A DNA stretch of 64,000 nucleotides from Pseudonocardia sp. DSM 110487 (GTDB lineage Bacteria > Actinomycetota > Actinomycetes > Mycobacteriales > Pseudonocardiaceae), in assembly GCF_019468565.1 (NCBI RefSeq), contig NZ_CP080521.1:5580001-5644000 (forward strand). The letters run 5' to 3'. This document shows positions 25,151 to 33,248 of this stretch, piece by piece. The position numbers and the translations under genes were made by a program. The notes below the pieces were generated by a model, which searched no databases, was not told the origin of the DNA, and saw only the letters and a program-made list of their open reading frames with translations. Each line of letters begins with the position of its first letter. Position 1 is the first letter of the stretch.

Positions 25151-25839
25151 CTGCCATCCCCGAGTCCGCCAAGGCGGCTGTCGACGAGCTGCGTGAGCGC
25201 GTCGCCGCCCTGCACGCCGAGCTGGTGCGCTACGGCCTCGTCGTCTGGACGGCGGGCAATGTCTCCGCCCGGGTGCCCGGCCACGACCTGATGGTCATCA
25301 AGCCGAGCGGTGTGTCCTACGACGACCTGTCCGCCGACCGGATGGTGGTCTGCGACCTGGACGGCACGCTCGTCGAGGGCGACTACTCCCCCTCCAGCGA
25401 CACCGAGGCGCACGCGCACGTCTACCGGCACATGCCCGACGTCGGCGGCGTCGTGCACACCCACTCCGGATACGCGAGCGCGTGGGCCGCGCTCGGTGAG
25501 CCGATCCCGTGCGTCCTGACGGCGATGGCCGACGAGTTCGGCGGCCCGATCCCGCTCGGCCCGTTCGCCCGCATCGGCGACGACGCCATCGGCCGCGGCA
25601 TCGTGGACACCCTCACCGGGCACCGCTCCCGCGCGGTGATCATGAAGAACCACGGCGTGTTCTCGATCGGCCCGGACCCGAAGGCCGCGGTGAAGGCGGC
25701 CGTGATGTGCGAGGACGTCGCCCGCTCGACGTTCATCGCCCGCCAGATGGGCCCGCTCCAGCCGATCCCGCAGGACGACGTCGACGCGCTCTACGACCGC
25801 TACCAGAACGTCTACGGCCAGCAGGGGGGCTCCAAATGA
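25147..25839 (+). CDS. araD: L-ribulose-5-phosphate 4-epimerase
   Basis: 230 residues from GTG 25147, coupled to araB. Class II aldolase fold with GNVSARVPG, IKPSGVSYDDL (phosphate binding) and HTHSGYASAWA, which supplies the two zinc His; Glu/Asp lies just before (SDTEAHAHVYRHMP). A third His is in MKNHGVFSIG. It interconverts L-ribulose-5-P and D-xylulose-5-P, feeding the pentose phosphate pathway. The stop overlaps the araA start by 4 nt. Confidence 0.95.
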   Translation: MTAIPESAKAAVDELRERVAALHAELVRYGLVVWTAGNVSARVPGHDLMVIKPSGVSYDDLSADRMVVCDLDGTLVEGDYSPSSDTEAHAHVYRHMPDVGGVVHTHSGYASAWAALGEPIPCVLTAMADEFGGPIPLGPFARIGDDAIGRGIVDTLTGHRSRAVIMKNHGVFSIGPDPKAAVKAAVMCEDVARSTFIARQMGPLQPIPQDDVDALYDRYQNVYGQQGGSK

Positions 25840-27323
25840 CCGGACGGGTGTGGTTCCTGACCGGGAGCCAGGGGCTCTACGGCGAGGAGACGCTGCAGCA
25901 GGTCGCGCAGCAGTCGCAGGAGATCGCCAAGGAGCTCGGGGCGGCCCTGCCGGTCGAGCTCGCCTGGAAGCCGGTCCTCACCGACTCGCCGGGCATCCAC
26001 CAAACCATGCTGGCGGCGAACGCCGACCCGGACTGCATCGGCGTGATCGCGTGGATGCACACGTTCTCGCCCGCCCGGATGTGGATCCACGGCCTCGACG
26101 CTTTGCAGAAGCCGCTGCTGCACCTGCACACGCAGGCCAACCAGGCCCTGCCGTGGTCCACGATCGACATGGACTTCATGAACCTGAACCAGGCCGCCCA
26201 CGGCGACCGGGAGTTCGGCTACATCGAGGCCAGGCTCGGCGTGGTCCGCAAGATCGTCGCCGGGCACGTCTCCGACGCGGTCGTGCAGCGCAAGGTCGCG
26301 TCGTGGACCCGTGCGGCGCGGGGCTGGGCCGAGGTCCGCTCGCTGCGGCTCGCCCGCTTCGGCGACACCATGCGCGACGTCGCCGTCACCGAAGGCGACC
26401 GCACCGAGGCGCAGTGGCGCTGGGGCGTCACGGTCAACGGCTACGCGGTCACCGACCTCGCCGACGCCGTGCACGCGAGCCTCGACGCCGAGGTCGACCG
26501 CCTCGTGGCCGAGTACGAGGAGCGCTACGAGGTCGCCGGTGAGCTGCGTCGCGGCGGCGAGCGGCACGAGTCGCTGCGCTACAGCGCGCGGATCGAGCTC
26601 GGCCTGCGCGCCCTGCTGGACAAGATCGGCGCGAAGGCGTTCACCACCAACTTCGAGGACCTCGGCGCTTTGCGCCAGCTGCCCGGTCTCGCCGTGCAGC
26701 GGCTGATGGCGGAGGGCTACGGATTCGCGGGCGAGGGCGACTGGAAGACGGCCACCCTGCTGCGCACGCTGAAGGTCGCGGCAGATGGCCTGCCCGGCGG
26801 CACGTCGTTCATGGAGGACTACACCTACCACCTCGGCCCGGGCACCCCGAAGGTGCTGGGCGCGCACATGCTCGAGGTGTGCCCGACGATCGCGGCCGCC
26901 ACCCCGCGCGTGGAGATCCACCCGCTCGGCATCGGCAACCGCGAGGACCCGGTCCGGATGGTGTTCGACGCCGAGCCGGGCGAGGCCGTCGTCGTCGGCA
27001 TGTCCGACATGGGCGACCGCTTCCGGCTCGTGCTCAACGAGATCGACCTGGTGCCGGCCGACGAGCCGCTGCCCAACCTCCCCGTCGCCCGGGCGGTGTG
27101 GGAGCCGCGGCCGGATCTCGCCACCTCGGCGGAGACCTGGATCATGGCCGGTGGCCCGCACCACACCGTGCTCTCCACGGCCCTTTCCACCGATGAGGTC
27201 GCCGACCTCGCCGAGTTCGCCCGCACCGAGCTCGTCGTGATCGACGCCGACACGCGGGTGCGCCGGTTCCAGCAGGAGCTGCGCTGGAACCAGGCCTACT
27301 ACCGGCTCGCCGGCGCCCTGTAG
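25836..27323 (+). CDS. araA: L-arabinose isomerase
   Basis: 495 residues from ATG 25836, full length for AraA. The N-terminus VWFLTGSQGLYGEETL is diagnostic. CIGVIAWMHTFSPARMWI, PLLHLHTQANQALPW, and the Mn-site residues in TTNFEDLGALRQLPG and MLEVCPTIAAATPRVEIHPL are all present. It converts L-arabinose to L-ribulose. Gene order B-D-A with 4-nt overlaps shows one polycistronic message. No dedicated arabinose ABC transporter or arabinofuranosidase lies in the window. Confidence 0.96.
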   Translation: MTGRVWFLTGSQGLYGEETLQQVAQQSQEIAKELGAALPVELAWKPVLTDSPGIHQTMLAANADPDCIGVIAWMHTFSPARMWIHGLDALQKPLLHLHTQANQALPWSTIDMDFMNLNQAAHGDREFGYIEARLGVVRKIVAGHVSDAVVQRKVASWTRAARGWAEVRSLRLARFGDTMRDVAVTEGDRTEAQWRWGVTVNGYAVTDLADAVHASLDAEVDRLVAEYEERYEVAGELRRGGERHESLRYSARIELGLRALLDKIGAKAFTTNFEDLGALRQLPGLAVQRLMAEGYGFAGEGDWKTATLLRTLKVAADGLPGGTSFMEDYTYHLGPGTPKVLGAHMLEVCPTIAAATPRVEIHPLGIGNREDPVRMVFDAEPGEAVVVGMSDMGDRFRLVLNEIDLVPADEPLPNLPVARAVWEPRPDLATSAETWIMAGGPHHTVLSTALSTDEVADLAEFARTELVVIDADTRVRRFQQELRWNQAYYRLAGAL

Positions 27324-27327
27324 AAGC

Positions 27328-27345
27328 AGCACTGTAGACAGTGCT
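27328..27345. promoter_or_regulatory. Perfect 8-bp inverted repeat before galM
   Basis: AGCACTGTAGACAGTGCT: two perfect 8-bp arms with an AG spacer, starting 4 bp after the araA stop and ending 1 bp before ATG 27347. As RNA the 2-nt spacer is too tight for a full hairpin, so a DNA operator or translational element is possible. It argues for ATG 27347 over GTG 27341, which falls inside it. Confidence 0.45.
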
Positions 27346-27346
27346 C

Positions 27347-28336
27347 ATGGACGTCATGTGGCTGCGCAGCAGCGCGCTCGAGGTCGGCGTGATCACCTAT
27401 GGGGCGCGGATCGTCTCGGTCCGCACCCCGGACCGCGACGGGACGTGGGCCGACATCGCGCTCGGCCTCGCCGACCTCGACGCGTACCGGCGCGACACCG
27501 GCTACCTCGGCGCCTGCGTGGGCCGCTACGCCAACCGGATCGGCGGGGCCCGGTTCACCCTCGACGGCGTCGAGTACCGGATCCCGCCGAACGAGGGCGA
27601 GAACGCGCTGCACGGCGGGCCGGGCGCCTTCGAGTCCGCCGAGTGGAGCACGGACGGTCCCGACGGAACGTCGCTGACGCTCCGCCACACCAGTCCCGAC
27701 GGCGACAACGGCTTCCCCGGCACGCTCGCGGCCGCCGTCACCTACACCGTCGACGGCCCGGAGCTGCGCATCGAGCACACCGCCACCACCGACAAGCCGA
27801 CCGTGGTGAACCTGACCAACCACACCTACTGGAACCTGGCGGGCGGCGGCAGCGCCGAGGACCACGAGGTGCAGCTCTACGCCGGCCACGTCCTGCCGGT
27901 GGACGACCGATCGCTGCCCACCGGCGCGCCCATCCCCGTGGACGGCACGCCACTCGACTTCCGCTCCCCAGCACGCCTCGGCGCCCGCGTCCGCGACGGG
28001 CACCCCCAGCTCGTCGCGGTACAGGGACACGACCACAACTACGTCGTCGACGGTTCGCCCGGCGAGCTGCGCGCCGCCGCCCGCGTGGTCGAGCCCCGCA
28101 GCGGCCGCACCCTCGACCTGCGCACCGACCAGCCCGGCGTGCAGTTCTACTCGGGCAACATGCTGAACGGCTCGCTCGTGCTGCGCGACGGCACCGCCGC
28201 ACGCCAGACCGACGCCTTCTGCCTGGAGGCACAGGGGTTCCCGGACGCGCCGAACCACCCGGACTACCCGTCCACGGTCCTGCGGCCGGGCGAGGAGTAC
28301 CGCTCCCGGATGGTCTTCACGTTCGCTACTGCGTAG
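27347..28336 (+). CDS. galM: Aldose 1-epimerase (mutarotase)
   Basis: 329 residues from ATG 27347; GTG 27341 is possible but lies in the palindrome. Conserved GalM blocks: YGARIVSVRTPDRDG, GRYANRIGGARF, NLTNHTYWNLAG, GHDHNYVVDG with the catalytic His region, VQFYSGNML, and FCLEAQGFPDAPNH with the catalytic base Glu. It interconverts alpha and beta anomers and here probably supplies the arabinose anomer used by AraA. It follows araA by 23 bp and is likely the last gene of the arabinose operon. Confidence 0.92.
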   Translation: MDVMWLRSSALEVGVITYGARIVSVRTPDRDGTWADIALGLADLDAYRRDTGYLGACVGRYANRIGGARFTLDGVEYRIPPNEGENALHGGPGAFESAEWSTDGPDGTSLTLRHTSPDGDNGFPGTLAAAVTYTVDGPELRIEHTATTDKPTVVNLTNHTYWNLAGGGSAEDHEVQLYAGHVLPVDDRSLPTGAPIPVDGTPLDFRSPARLGARVRDGHPQLVAVQGHDHNYVVDGSPGELRAAARVVEPRSGRTLDLRTDQPGVQFYSGNMLNGSLVLRDGTAARQTDAFCLEAQGFPDAPNHPDYPSTVLRPGEEYRSRMVFTFATA

Positions 28337-28408
28337 CAAGAGCGGATCAGCAGCGCCCGCATCGCAGGCAGTCGGTTCGCCCCACCGAGGCATGGCCCGC
28401 GGTACCGT

Positions 28409-28426
28409 ATTGCCCCGTTCCGCAAT
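28409..28426. promoter_or_regulatory. Inverted repeat upstream of XRE regulator
   Basis: ATTGC and GCAAT arms (28409-28413, 28422-28426) are separated by 8 bp, about 19 bp before the regulator's ATG. TTGC..GCAA symmetry suits an XRE-type dimer and suggests autoregulation. Confidence 0.35.
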
Positions 28427-28444
28427 GACCCGCGGGGGGCGACG

Positions 28445-29341
28445 ATGGCCGACGGCCAGGAGGGCGACTCGCTGCGGGCTGTCCAGGCCGAGGCTCGGGG
28501 CGGTTCCACGGTCCTGCGCCTCCTCGTCGGCGCGCAGCTTCGCCGGCTGCGCGAGGCGAGCGGCATCACCCGGGAGGCGGCCGGCTACGCCATCCGTGCC
28601 TCGGAAGCCAAGATCAGCCGGCTCGAGGCAGGCCGAGTCGGGTTCAAACGCCGGGATGTAGCAGACCTCCTCGCCATGTACGGGGTCACCGACGAATCGA
28701 CGCGGGACTCAGTGGTGCGGCTGGCCGAGCAGGCCAACGAGCCCGCCTGGTGGCACCGCTACAACGACACCGTCCCCGGCTGGTTCTCGACCTTCGTGGG
28801 GCTGGAACAGGCGGCCGCGATCATCCGGTGTTACGAGGCCCAGTACGTCCCGGGACTCCTGCAGACCGAGGCCTACGCCAACGCCGTGATCGACCTCGGC
28901 CGACTCGTCCGGGTCGACCAGGTGAGCCAGCGCGTCGAGCTGCGGATGCACCGTAAGGAGCTGCTCTCCATGCCGAACCCTCCCGACTACTGGGCAGTGA
29001 TCGACGAATCCGCGCTGCGGCGGATCATGGGCAGCCGGGAGATCATGCGCGACCAGCTCGACCACATGGTCGAGGCCAGCAAGCGCCCGAACATCACCGT
29101 GCAGGTCGTGCCGTTCGACCGAAGCGACGCCGCGGTACTCGGCGGCTCGTTCACGCTGCTGCGTTTCACCGAACCCGACCTGCCCGACATCGTCTACATC
29201 GAGCAGATCAACAGTGCCCTCTACCTGAACAGGAGCGAGGACGTGGATCTCTATCTCAAGATCGTCGACCGGCTGGCCGCGGGCGCCCTGACGCCCGCAC
29301 GGTCCAGCGAGATGATCGCGTCCGTCCGCGACGCGCTCTGA
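28445..29341 (+). CDS. XRE-family regulator with DUF5753 domain
   Basis: 298 residues from ATG 28445. The N-terminal HTH is VGAQLRRLREASGITREAAG, then IRASEAKISRLEAGRVGFKR. The remainder is DUF5753, starting at WWHRYNDTVPGWFSTFVGLE, with YVPGLLQTEAYANAV and the C-terminal VYIEQINSALYLN. This is one of the large actinomycete-only XRE families, often found next to small DUF397 or DUF574 genes and linked to development in Streptomyces (BldB/AbaA-like contexts). Here the partner is the DUF574 methyltransferase 63 bp downstream. Ligand unknown. Confidence 0.9.
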   Translation: MADGQEGDSLRAVQAEARGGSTVLRLLVGAQLRRLREASGITREAAGYAIRASEAKISRLEAGRVGFKRRDVADLLAMYGVTDESTRDSVVRLAEQANEPAWWHRYNDTVPGWFSTFVGLEQAAAIIRCYEAQYVPGLLQTEAYANAVIDLGRLVRVDQVSQRVELRMHRKELLSMPNPPDYWAVIDESALRRIMGSREIMRDQLDHMVEASKRPNITVQVVPFDRSDAAVLGGSFTLLRFTEPDLPDIVYIEQINSALYLNRSEDVDLYLKIVDRLAAGALTPARSSEMIASVRDAL

Positions 29342-29404
29342 CGTCGCGGGTTCCGCAGTTCGGTGATCGACCAACCATTCAGCGAACACCCGAGGGGACG
29401 AACC

Positions 29405-30244
29405 GTGACGGAATCGACGGGCCTGCACAGCGCGACCGCGGCAGCGGAGCCGGTTCCGGCCGGCATCGACACGAACACGCCGGCGATCTCCCGCGTGTAC
29501 GACTACTTGCTCGGCGGAAAGCACAACTACGACGTCGACCGTCAAGCCTCACAGGCCATGATCGACGCGGTCAGGGAGACTCCGCTGCTGGCAAAAGCGA
29601 ACCGCGCATTCGTTCGCCGAGCGGTGGAATTCCTGGTCGGCGAGGCAGGGATCAAGCAGATCCTCGACATCGGGTCGGGACTGCCAACGGCGGGCAACGT
29701 CCACGAGATCGCCCAGTCGATCGATCCGAACGTCCGTGTGGCGTACGTGGACAAGGACCCGATCGTGCTCGCGTACGGTCGCGCCCTGCTCAGCACCGAC
29801 GACAACACCACTGTGGTCACCGCGGATCTCCGAGACCCCGACGGGATCTTCCGGAATGCCGACGTTCGCCGGCTCATCGACACAGACGAACCGTTCGCGG
29901 TACTGCTCGGTGGCGTCATGATGCATCTCGAGGATGATGAGGATCCCACCGGAATCGCGGCTCGCATCCGCGCCCACCTCCCGTCGGGCGGTTATCTGGT
30001 GCACTGCGGCTGCGCCGATCCCGGGGACCCTCGCGCGAAGGAGCTCAACCGGATCTTCGCGGAGACCCACATGGGTACCCGGTGCTTCCGCCCCGTTGAC
30101 GAGCAGCTCGTGTACTTCGACGGCCTCGAACTGATCGAGCCCGGTTTCGTTCCCGCCAACACGTGGCGACCGAGCCCCGATTTCCCCGAGCCCGACAACC
30201 CGGCCCACGCAATGCTGGTCGCCGGCATCGGCCTGAAGCCGTAG
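29405..30244 (+). CDS. DUF574 SAM-dependent methyltransferase
   Basis: 279 residues from GTG 29405, chosen over GTG 29363 because GAGGGGA (29392-29398) is correctly placed. Family blocks: AISRVYDYLLGGKHNYDVDR, NRAFVRRAVEFL, the SAM loop ILDIGSGLPTAGNVHEIAQ, YVDKDPIVLAYGRALL and PFAVLLGGVMMHLEDDEDP. The family (Methyltransf_19) is expanded in actinomycetes and its substrates are unknown. The pairing with an XRE-DUF5753 protein is recurrent. Two strong hairpins end the gene. Confidence 0.9.
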   Translation: MTESTGLHSATAAAEPVPAGIDTNTPAISRVYDYLLGGKHNYDVDRQASQAMIDAVRETPLLAKANRAFVRRAVEFLVGEAGIKQILDIGSGLPTAGNVHEIAQSIDPNVRVAYVDKDPIVLAYGRALLSTDDNTTVVTADLRDPDGIFRNADVRRLIDTDEPFAVLLGGVMMHLEDDEDPTGIAARIRAHLPSGGYLVHCGCADPGDPRAKELNRIFAETHMGTRCFRPVDEQLVYFDGLELIEPGFVPANTWRPSPDFPEPDNPAHAMLVAGIGLKP

Positions 30245-30247
30245 GCC

Positions 30248-30294
30248 CGGCCCCGCGGGCGCGGGGCCGGCGCTTCCCGTTCGGCGGGAAGCGC
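30248..30294 (+). terminator. Tandem terminator hairpins
   Basis: First stem CGGCCCCGC/GCGGGGCCG (30248-30256, 30261-30269) with loop GGGC. Second stem GCGCTTCCCG/CGGGAAGCGC (30270-30279, 30285-30294) with loop TTCGG. Both are perfect and start 4 bp after the DUF574 stop. Confidence 0.8.
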
Positions 30295-30829
30295 GAGCGG
30301 AGCCGGTGCGCGAGCGACCGGCGGGTGCGTCACACGTAGGCCGTTCGAGTGAACATCGAGCGATCGGCCACGAATCTCTGGCAGCTATGCCGAAATGAAC
30401 TCGCCAAGGGAAAGCGATCGGATCTTCCAGAGGAGCACCCACCCGATGACAGCCGCCGCCCCACGCCGCGGCACTTCGCCGCCATAGATCCGCCGACTCG
30501 GCGGACACCACATCGGCACATCGCCGAGATGGGCTGACGGTCGGCCGGAGATCGGCCGGACAAACGGTCGGCACGCGTATCTCCAGGGACCCGGCTGCGC
30601 CAGATATTTCAGGCGACGGGCCTTCCCCGGTCGAGCTCGTGCCCGGATATCACAAATTCGAAGTCGCCTCCCGGGCAGGCCGCTCTGCGCCCGGAAACGC
30701 CGGAATGCTCGATGCATCTTCGCGCTCGACCCACACGATTCCCTCGGCGAGGAGGCCCCTCACTTGCCCCGCGACCTCCGCCGGCGAACCGACCGAGATC
30801 CATAGCCTTACGAGGAGAGAGGACCAGCC
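30295..30829. other. 535-bp intergenic region, no convincing gene
   Basis: Less G/C-rich than its surroundings. A 62-codon frame (GTG 30349 to 30537) lacks the third-position bias of neighbouring genes and has no ribosome site. A 13-codon ORF (ATG 30451) has a GAGGAG upstream and could be a leader peptide, but nothing supports translation. The right end holds a good ribosome site for the secreted protein. Promoters are probably here but I cannot fix them. Confidence 0.4.
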
Positions 30830-31216
30830 ATGGCCGCCAGGAGTTTCGTCATCGTCGCCGTGGTCGCGGGCGCCGTCACCGGCCCCGTCGCGAGCGCCGC
30901 GTCAGCCCCGGCACCCGCGACCGCATCCGTGCAGGCCCATGCGATGAGCCGCCCGGCGGAGACGACGGCGAGCGCGGATGCCATCGACCTGCAGGTCACC
31001 CGGAACGGCAGCCTCGCCATGACACTGACGTGGTCCGGAGGCTCAGGACCGTACGACGTGCTGATCGACCCGACCACGGGCGCAGGGCGGTTCGAGTCGG
31101 ACGTCGACGACACGACCATCACCGTCGCGACGGAGCCCGACCGGGGCTACTGTTTCGAGGTCTTCGGGGCGGACGGGGCCGAGACCGAGCAGCCGGAGTG
31201 CGTGTCGCCGCGGTAG
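30830..31216 (+). CDS. Small secreted protein, unknown function
   Basis: 128 residues from ATG 30830 behind GAGGAGAGAGGA. The N-terminus MAARSFVIVAVVAGAVTGP is a short signal peptide with likely cleavage after ASA (about residue 25). The mature part is a single beta-sandwich-like domain (LQVTRNGSLAMTLTWSGGSG, then VLIDPTTGAGRFE and GYCFEVFGADGAE) resembling a fibronectin-III-like module. Two cysteines (YCFEVF, PECVSP) could form one disulfide. No catalytic motif. An exported binding or structural protein is the most that can be said. Confidence 0.75.
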   Translation: MAARSFVIVAVVAGAVTGPVASAASAPAPATASVQAHAMSRPAETTASADAIDLQVTRNGSLAMTLTWSGGSGPYDVLIDPTTGAGRFESDVDDTTITVATEPDRGYCFEVFGADGAETEQPECVSPR

Positions 31217-31387
31217 GGCGCACTACGTGTGATCGATCCGAGTAGCACACCGCTGCTGTCGCGGCCGTGGCGTGCTGCCCAGCCGGAGTTGGGGCCTGTC
31301 CGCGTTCGGGCGCCGGCACGACGATCGGTACGCGGCAGGATTGGACCTACAGCAAGGCAGTCGAATGGACCTCATCGGAGGACCATT

Positions 31388-32332
31388 ATGGCGCAGGCTG
31401 TGCCCATGACGATCCGATCCGAGACCCGGGGTGGCGCGCTCGCGATGGGCGCCGCCGGCATGGCGTGCGTCGGCGCCGGCGTCGCCGTGTCCGGTGTGCT
31501 GGCCGACGCCCCACTGTTCACCGTCCAGGCGATCCGCTACGCGTCGGCCTCATTGCTGCTGCTCGCGCTGGCCCGCGCCGCCCGGGTACCGCTGCGTGCG
31601 CCGCGCGGCACCGAGTGGCTGTGGCTGCTCGGGGTCGCCGCTCTCGGGCTCGTGCTGTTCAACGTCGCGCTGGTGCGCGGCTCGGAGCACGCGGAGCCGG
31701 CCGCGATCGGGGTCGCCGTGGCGTGCGTACCGGTGGTACTCGCGCTCGTCGGCCCGCTGATGGAGGGCGGGCGACCGGCCCGGGGCACGGTGCTCGCCGC
31801 GGTCGTCGTGACTGCGGGCGCGGCGCTGGTGCAGACCGGCGGCCGCACCGACCTCGCCGGGCTGGGATGGGCGGCCGTGGTGCTGGTGTGCGAGGTCGGG
31901 TTCACCCTGCTCGCGGTGCCGGTGCTGCGCCGGCACGGACCGTGGGGCGTGTCGGTGCACACCTGCTGGATCGCCACGGCCCAGCTCACGGTGCTCGCGG
32001 CCGTGACGGAGGGCCCGACCGCAGTGACGACCCTGCGCGTGCCCCACCTCGTCGCGATCGCGTACCTGGCGGTCGTCCTGACGGCGATCGCGTTCGTCCT
32101 CTGGTACTCGGCGGTCGGGCGGCTCGGCAGCGCGCTCGCGGGTCTGCTGACCGGCGTCGCCCCCGTCGCCGCGGCCGCGATCGGCGTGCTGCTCGGTGGC
32201 CCCGTTCCCGGCGCCGGCGTGTGGGCAGGGACGGCGCTGGTCGTCGCCGGGCTGCTGCTCGGGGTGCGGGCTCGACCGAGCAGGAAGAAGAACACACTGC
32301 CCGCGATCGCGTCCGCAGGCACTATGGAGTGA
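31388..32332 (+). CDS. EamA/DMT-family transporter
   Basis: 314 residues from ATG 31388 with GGAGGA 5 nt upstream. Ten hydrophobic segments in two EamA repeats: the first starts ALAMGAAGMACVGAGVAVSG with VQAIRYASASLLLLAL, and the second starts DLAGLGWAAVVLVCEVG and ends GAGVWAGTALVVAGLLLG. Drug/metabolite exporters of this type move amino acids, nucleobases or drugs. The substrate is unknown. The nucleotidylyltransferase gene follows after 50 bp, in the same direction. Confidence 0.85.
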   Translation: MAQAVPMTIRSETRGGALAMGAAGMACVGAGVAVSGVLADAPLFTVQAIRYASASLLLLALARAARVPLRAPRGTEWLWLLGVAALGLVLFNVALVRGSEHAEPAAIGVAVACVPVVLALVGPLMEGGRPARGTVLAAVVVTAGAALVQTGGRTDLAGLGWAAVVLVCEVGFTLLAVPVLRRHGPWGVSVHTCWIATAQLTVLAAVTEGPTAVTTLRVPHLVAIAYLAVVLTAIAFVLWYSAVGRLGSALAGLLTGVAPVAAAAIGVLLGGPVPGAGVWAGTALVVAGLLLGVRARPSRKKNTLPAIASAGTME

Positions 32333-32382
32333 TCAAGGGCCTTCAGGGGGAGGTCCCGTCGCGACGACGTGGGGTTCAACGG

Positions 32383-33225
32383 ATGAAGGTCGTGCTGTTC
32401 TGCGGTGGGTTCGGGATGCGGATGCGGGACGGGATGTCCGATCTGCCCAAGCCGATGCACCCGGTGGGACCGCGGCCGCTGATCTGGCACGTGATGCGCT
32501 ACTACGCGCACTTCGGGCACACCGACTTCGTGCTGTGCCTCGGCTACGGGGCCCACCACATCAAGGACTTCTTCCTGACCTACTCCGAGACCGCGTCCAA
32601 CGACTTCGTGCTGCGCGGCGGGGACGTGCACCTCTTGGGCAGCGACATCTCCGACTGGACCATCACGTTCGTGCACACCGGGCTCGACTCCCCGATCGGG
32701 GAGCGGCTGCGGCGGGTGCGCCGGCACGTGGCGGGCGAGGAGATGTTCCTGGCCAACTACGCCGACGTGCTCACCGACCTGCCGCTGAACAGGATGGTGG
32801 AGAAGTTCCGGCGCTCGGACGCGGTGGGCGCGCTGTTGGCGGTGCCGCCGCAGTCGGCGTTCCACTGCGTCGACGTGGGTGACGACGACCGGGTTGCCGG
32901 GATCACCACGTTGCAGGAGATGCCGCTGTGGGAGAACGGCGGCTACTTCGTGCTGCGCCCGGAGATCTTCGACTACCTGCCCCAGAACGGCGATCTGATC
33001 ATGGATGCGTGCCGCCCGCTGGCGAAGGAGGGCCGGTTGATGGCCTACCGCCATCGCGGGTTCTGGCAGCCGGCCGACACGGTGAAGGAGCGCCACGCCC
33101 TCGATGCGGCCTACCGGGCGGGCGCTCGCCCGTGGATGGTGTGGGAGCCGGAGCTCGACGACAGCGGGCTCGTGGCGGCCGACCTGGTGCCGCAGCAGCT
33201 GCGCACGGAGGTCCTGGCCCGCTGA
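32383..33225 (+). CDS. Sugar-phosphate nucleotidylyltransferase, RfbF-like
   Basis: 280 residues from ATG 32383. The Rossmann-like nucleotidyltransferase start VVLFCGGFGMRMRD is followed by LPKPMHPVGPRPLIWHVM. MFLANYADVLTDLPL supplies the metal Asp and WENGGYFVLRPEIFDYL is typical of glucose-1-phosphate cytidylyltransferases. The signature GGxGTR reads GGFGMR here, so the Thr that contacts the nucleotide is Met. It probably makes a CDP- or other NDP-hexose. No downstream dehydratase or deoxysugar genes are present, so the pathway is unclear. Confidence 0.82.
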   Translation: MKVVLFCGGFGMRMRDGMSDLPKPMHPVGPRPLIWHVMRYYAHFGHTDFVLCLGYGAHHIKDFFLTYSETASNDFVLRGGDVHLLGSDISDWTITFVHTGLDSPIGERLRRVRRHVAGEEMFLANYADVLTDLPLNRMVEKFRRSDAVGALLAVPPQSAFHCVDVGDDDRVAGITTLQEMPLWENGGYFVLRPEIFDYLPQNGDLIMDACRPLAKEGRLMAYRHRGFWQPADTVKERHALDAAYRAGARPWMVWEPELDDSGLVAADLVPQQLRTEVLAR

Positions 33226-33248
33226 TAATGTGCTCGGACGGGGCCTCG

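Noticed and set aside
30349..30537. 62-codon ORF after the DUF574 terminators
   Set aside because: Codon bias is unlike the neighbours and there is no ribosome site. Kept only as a note in the intergenic entry.
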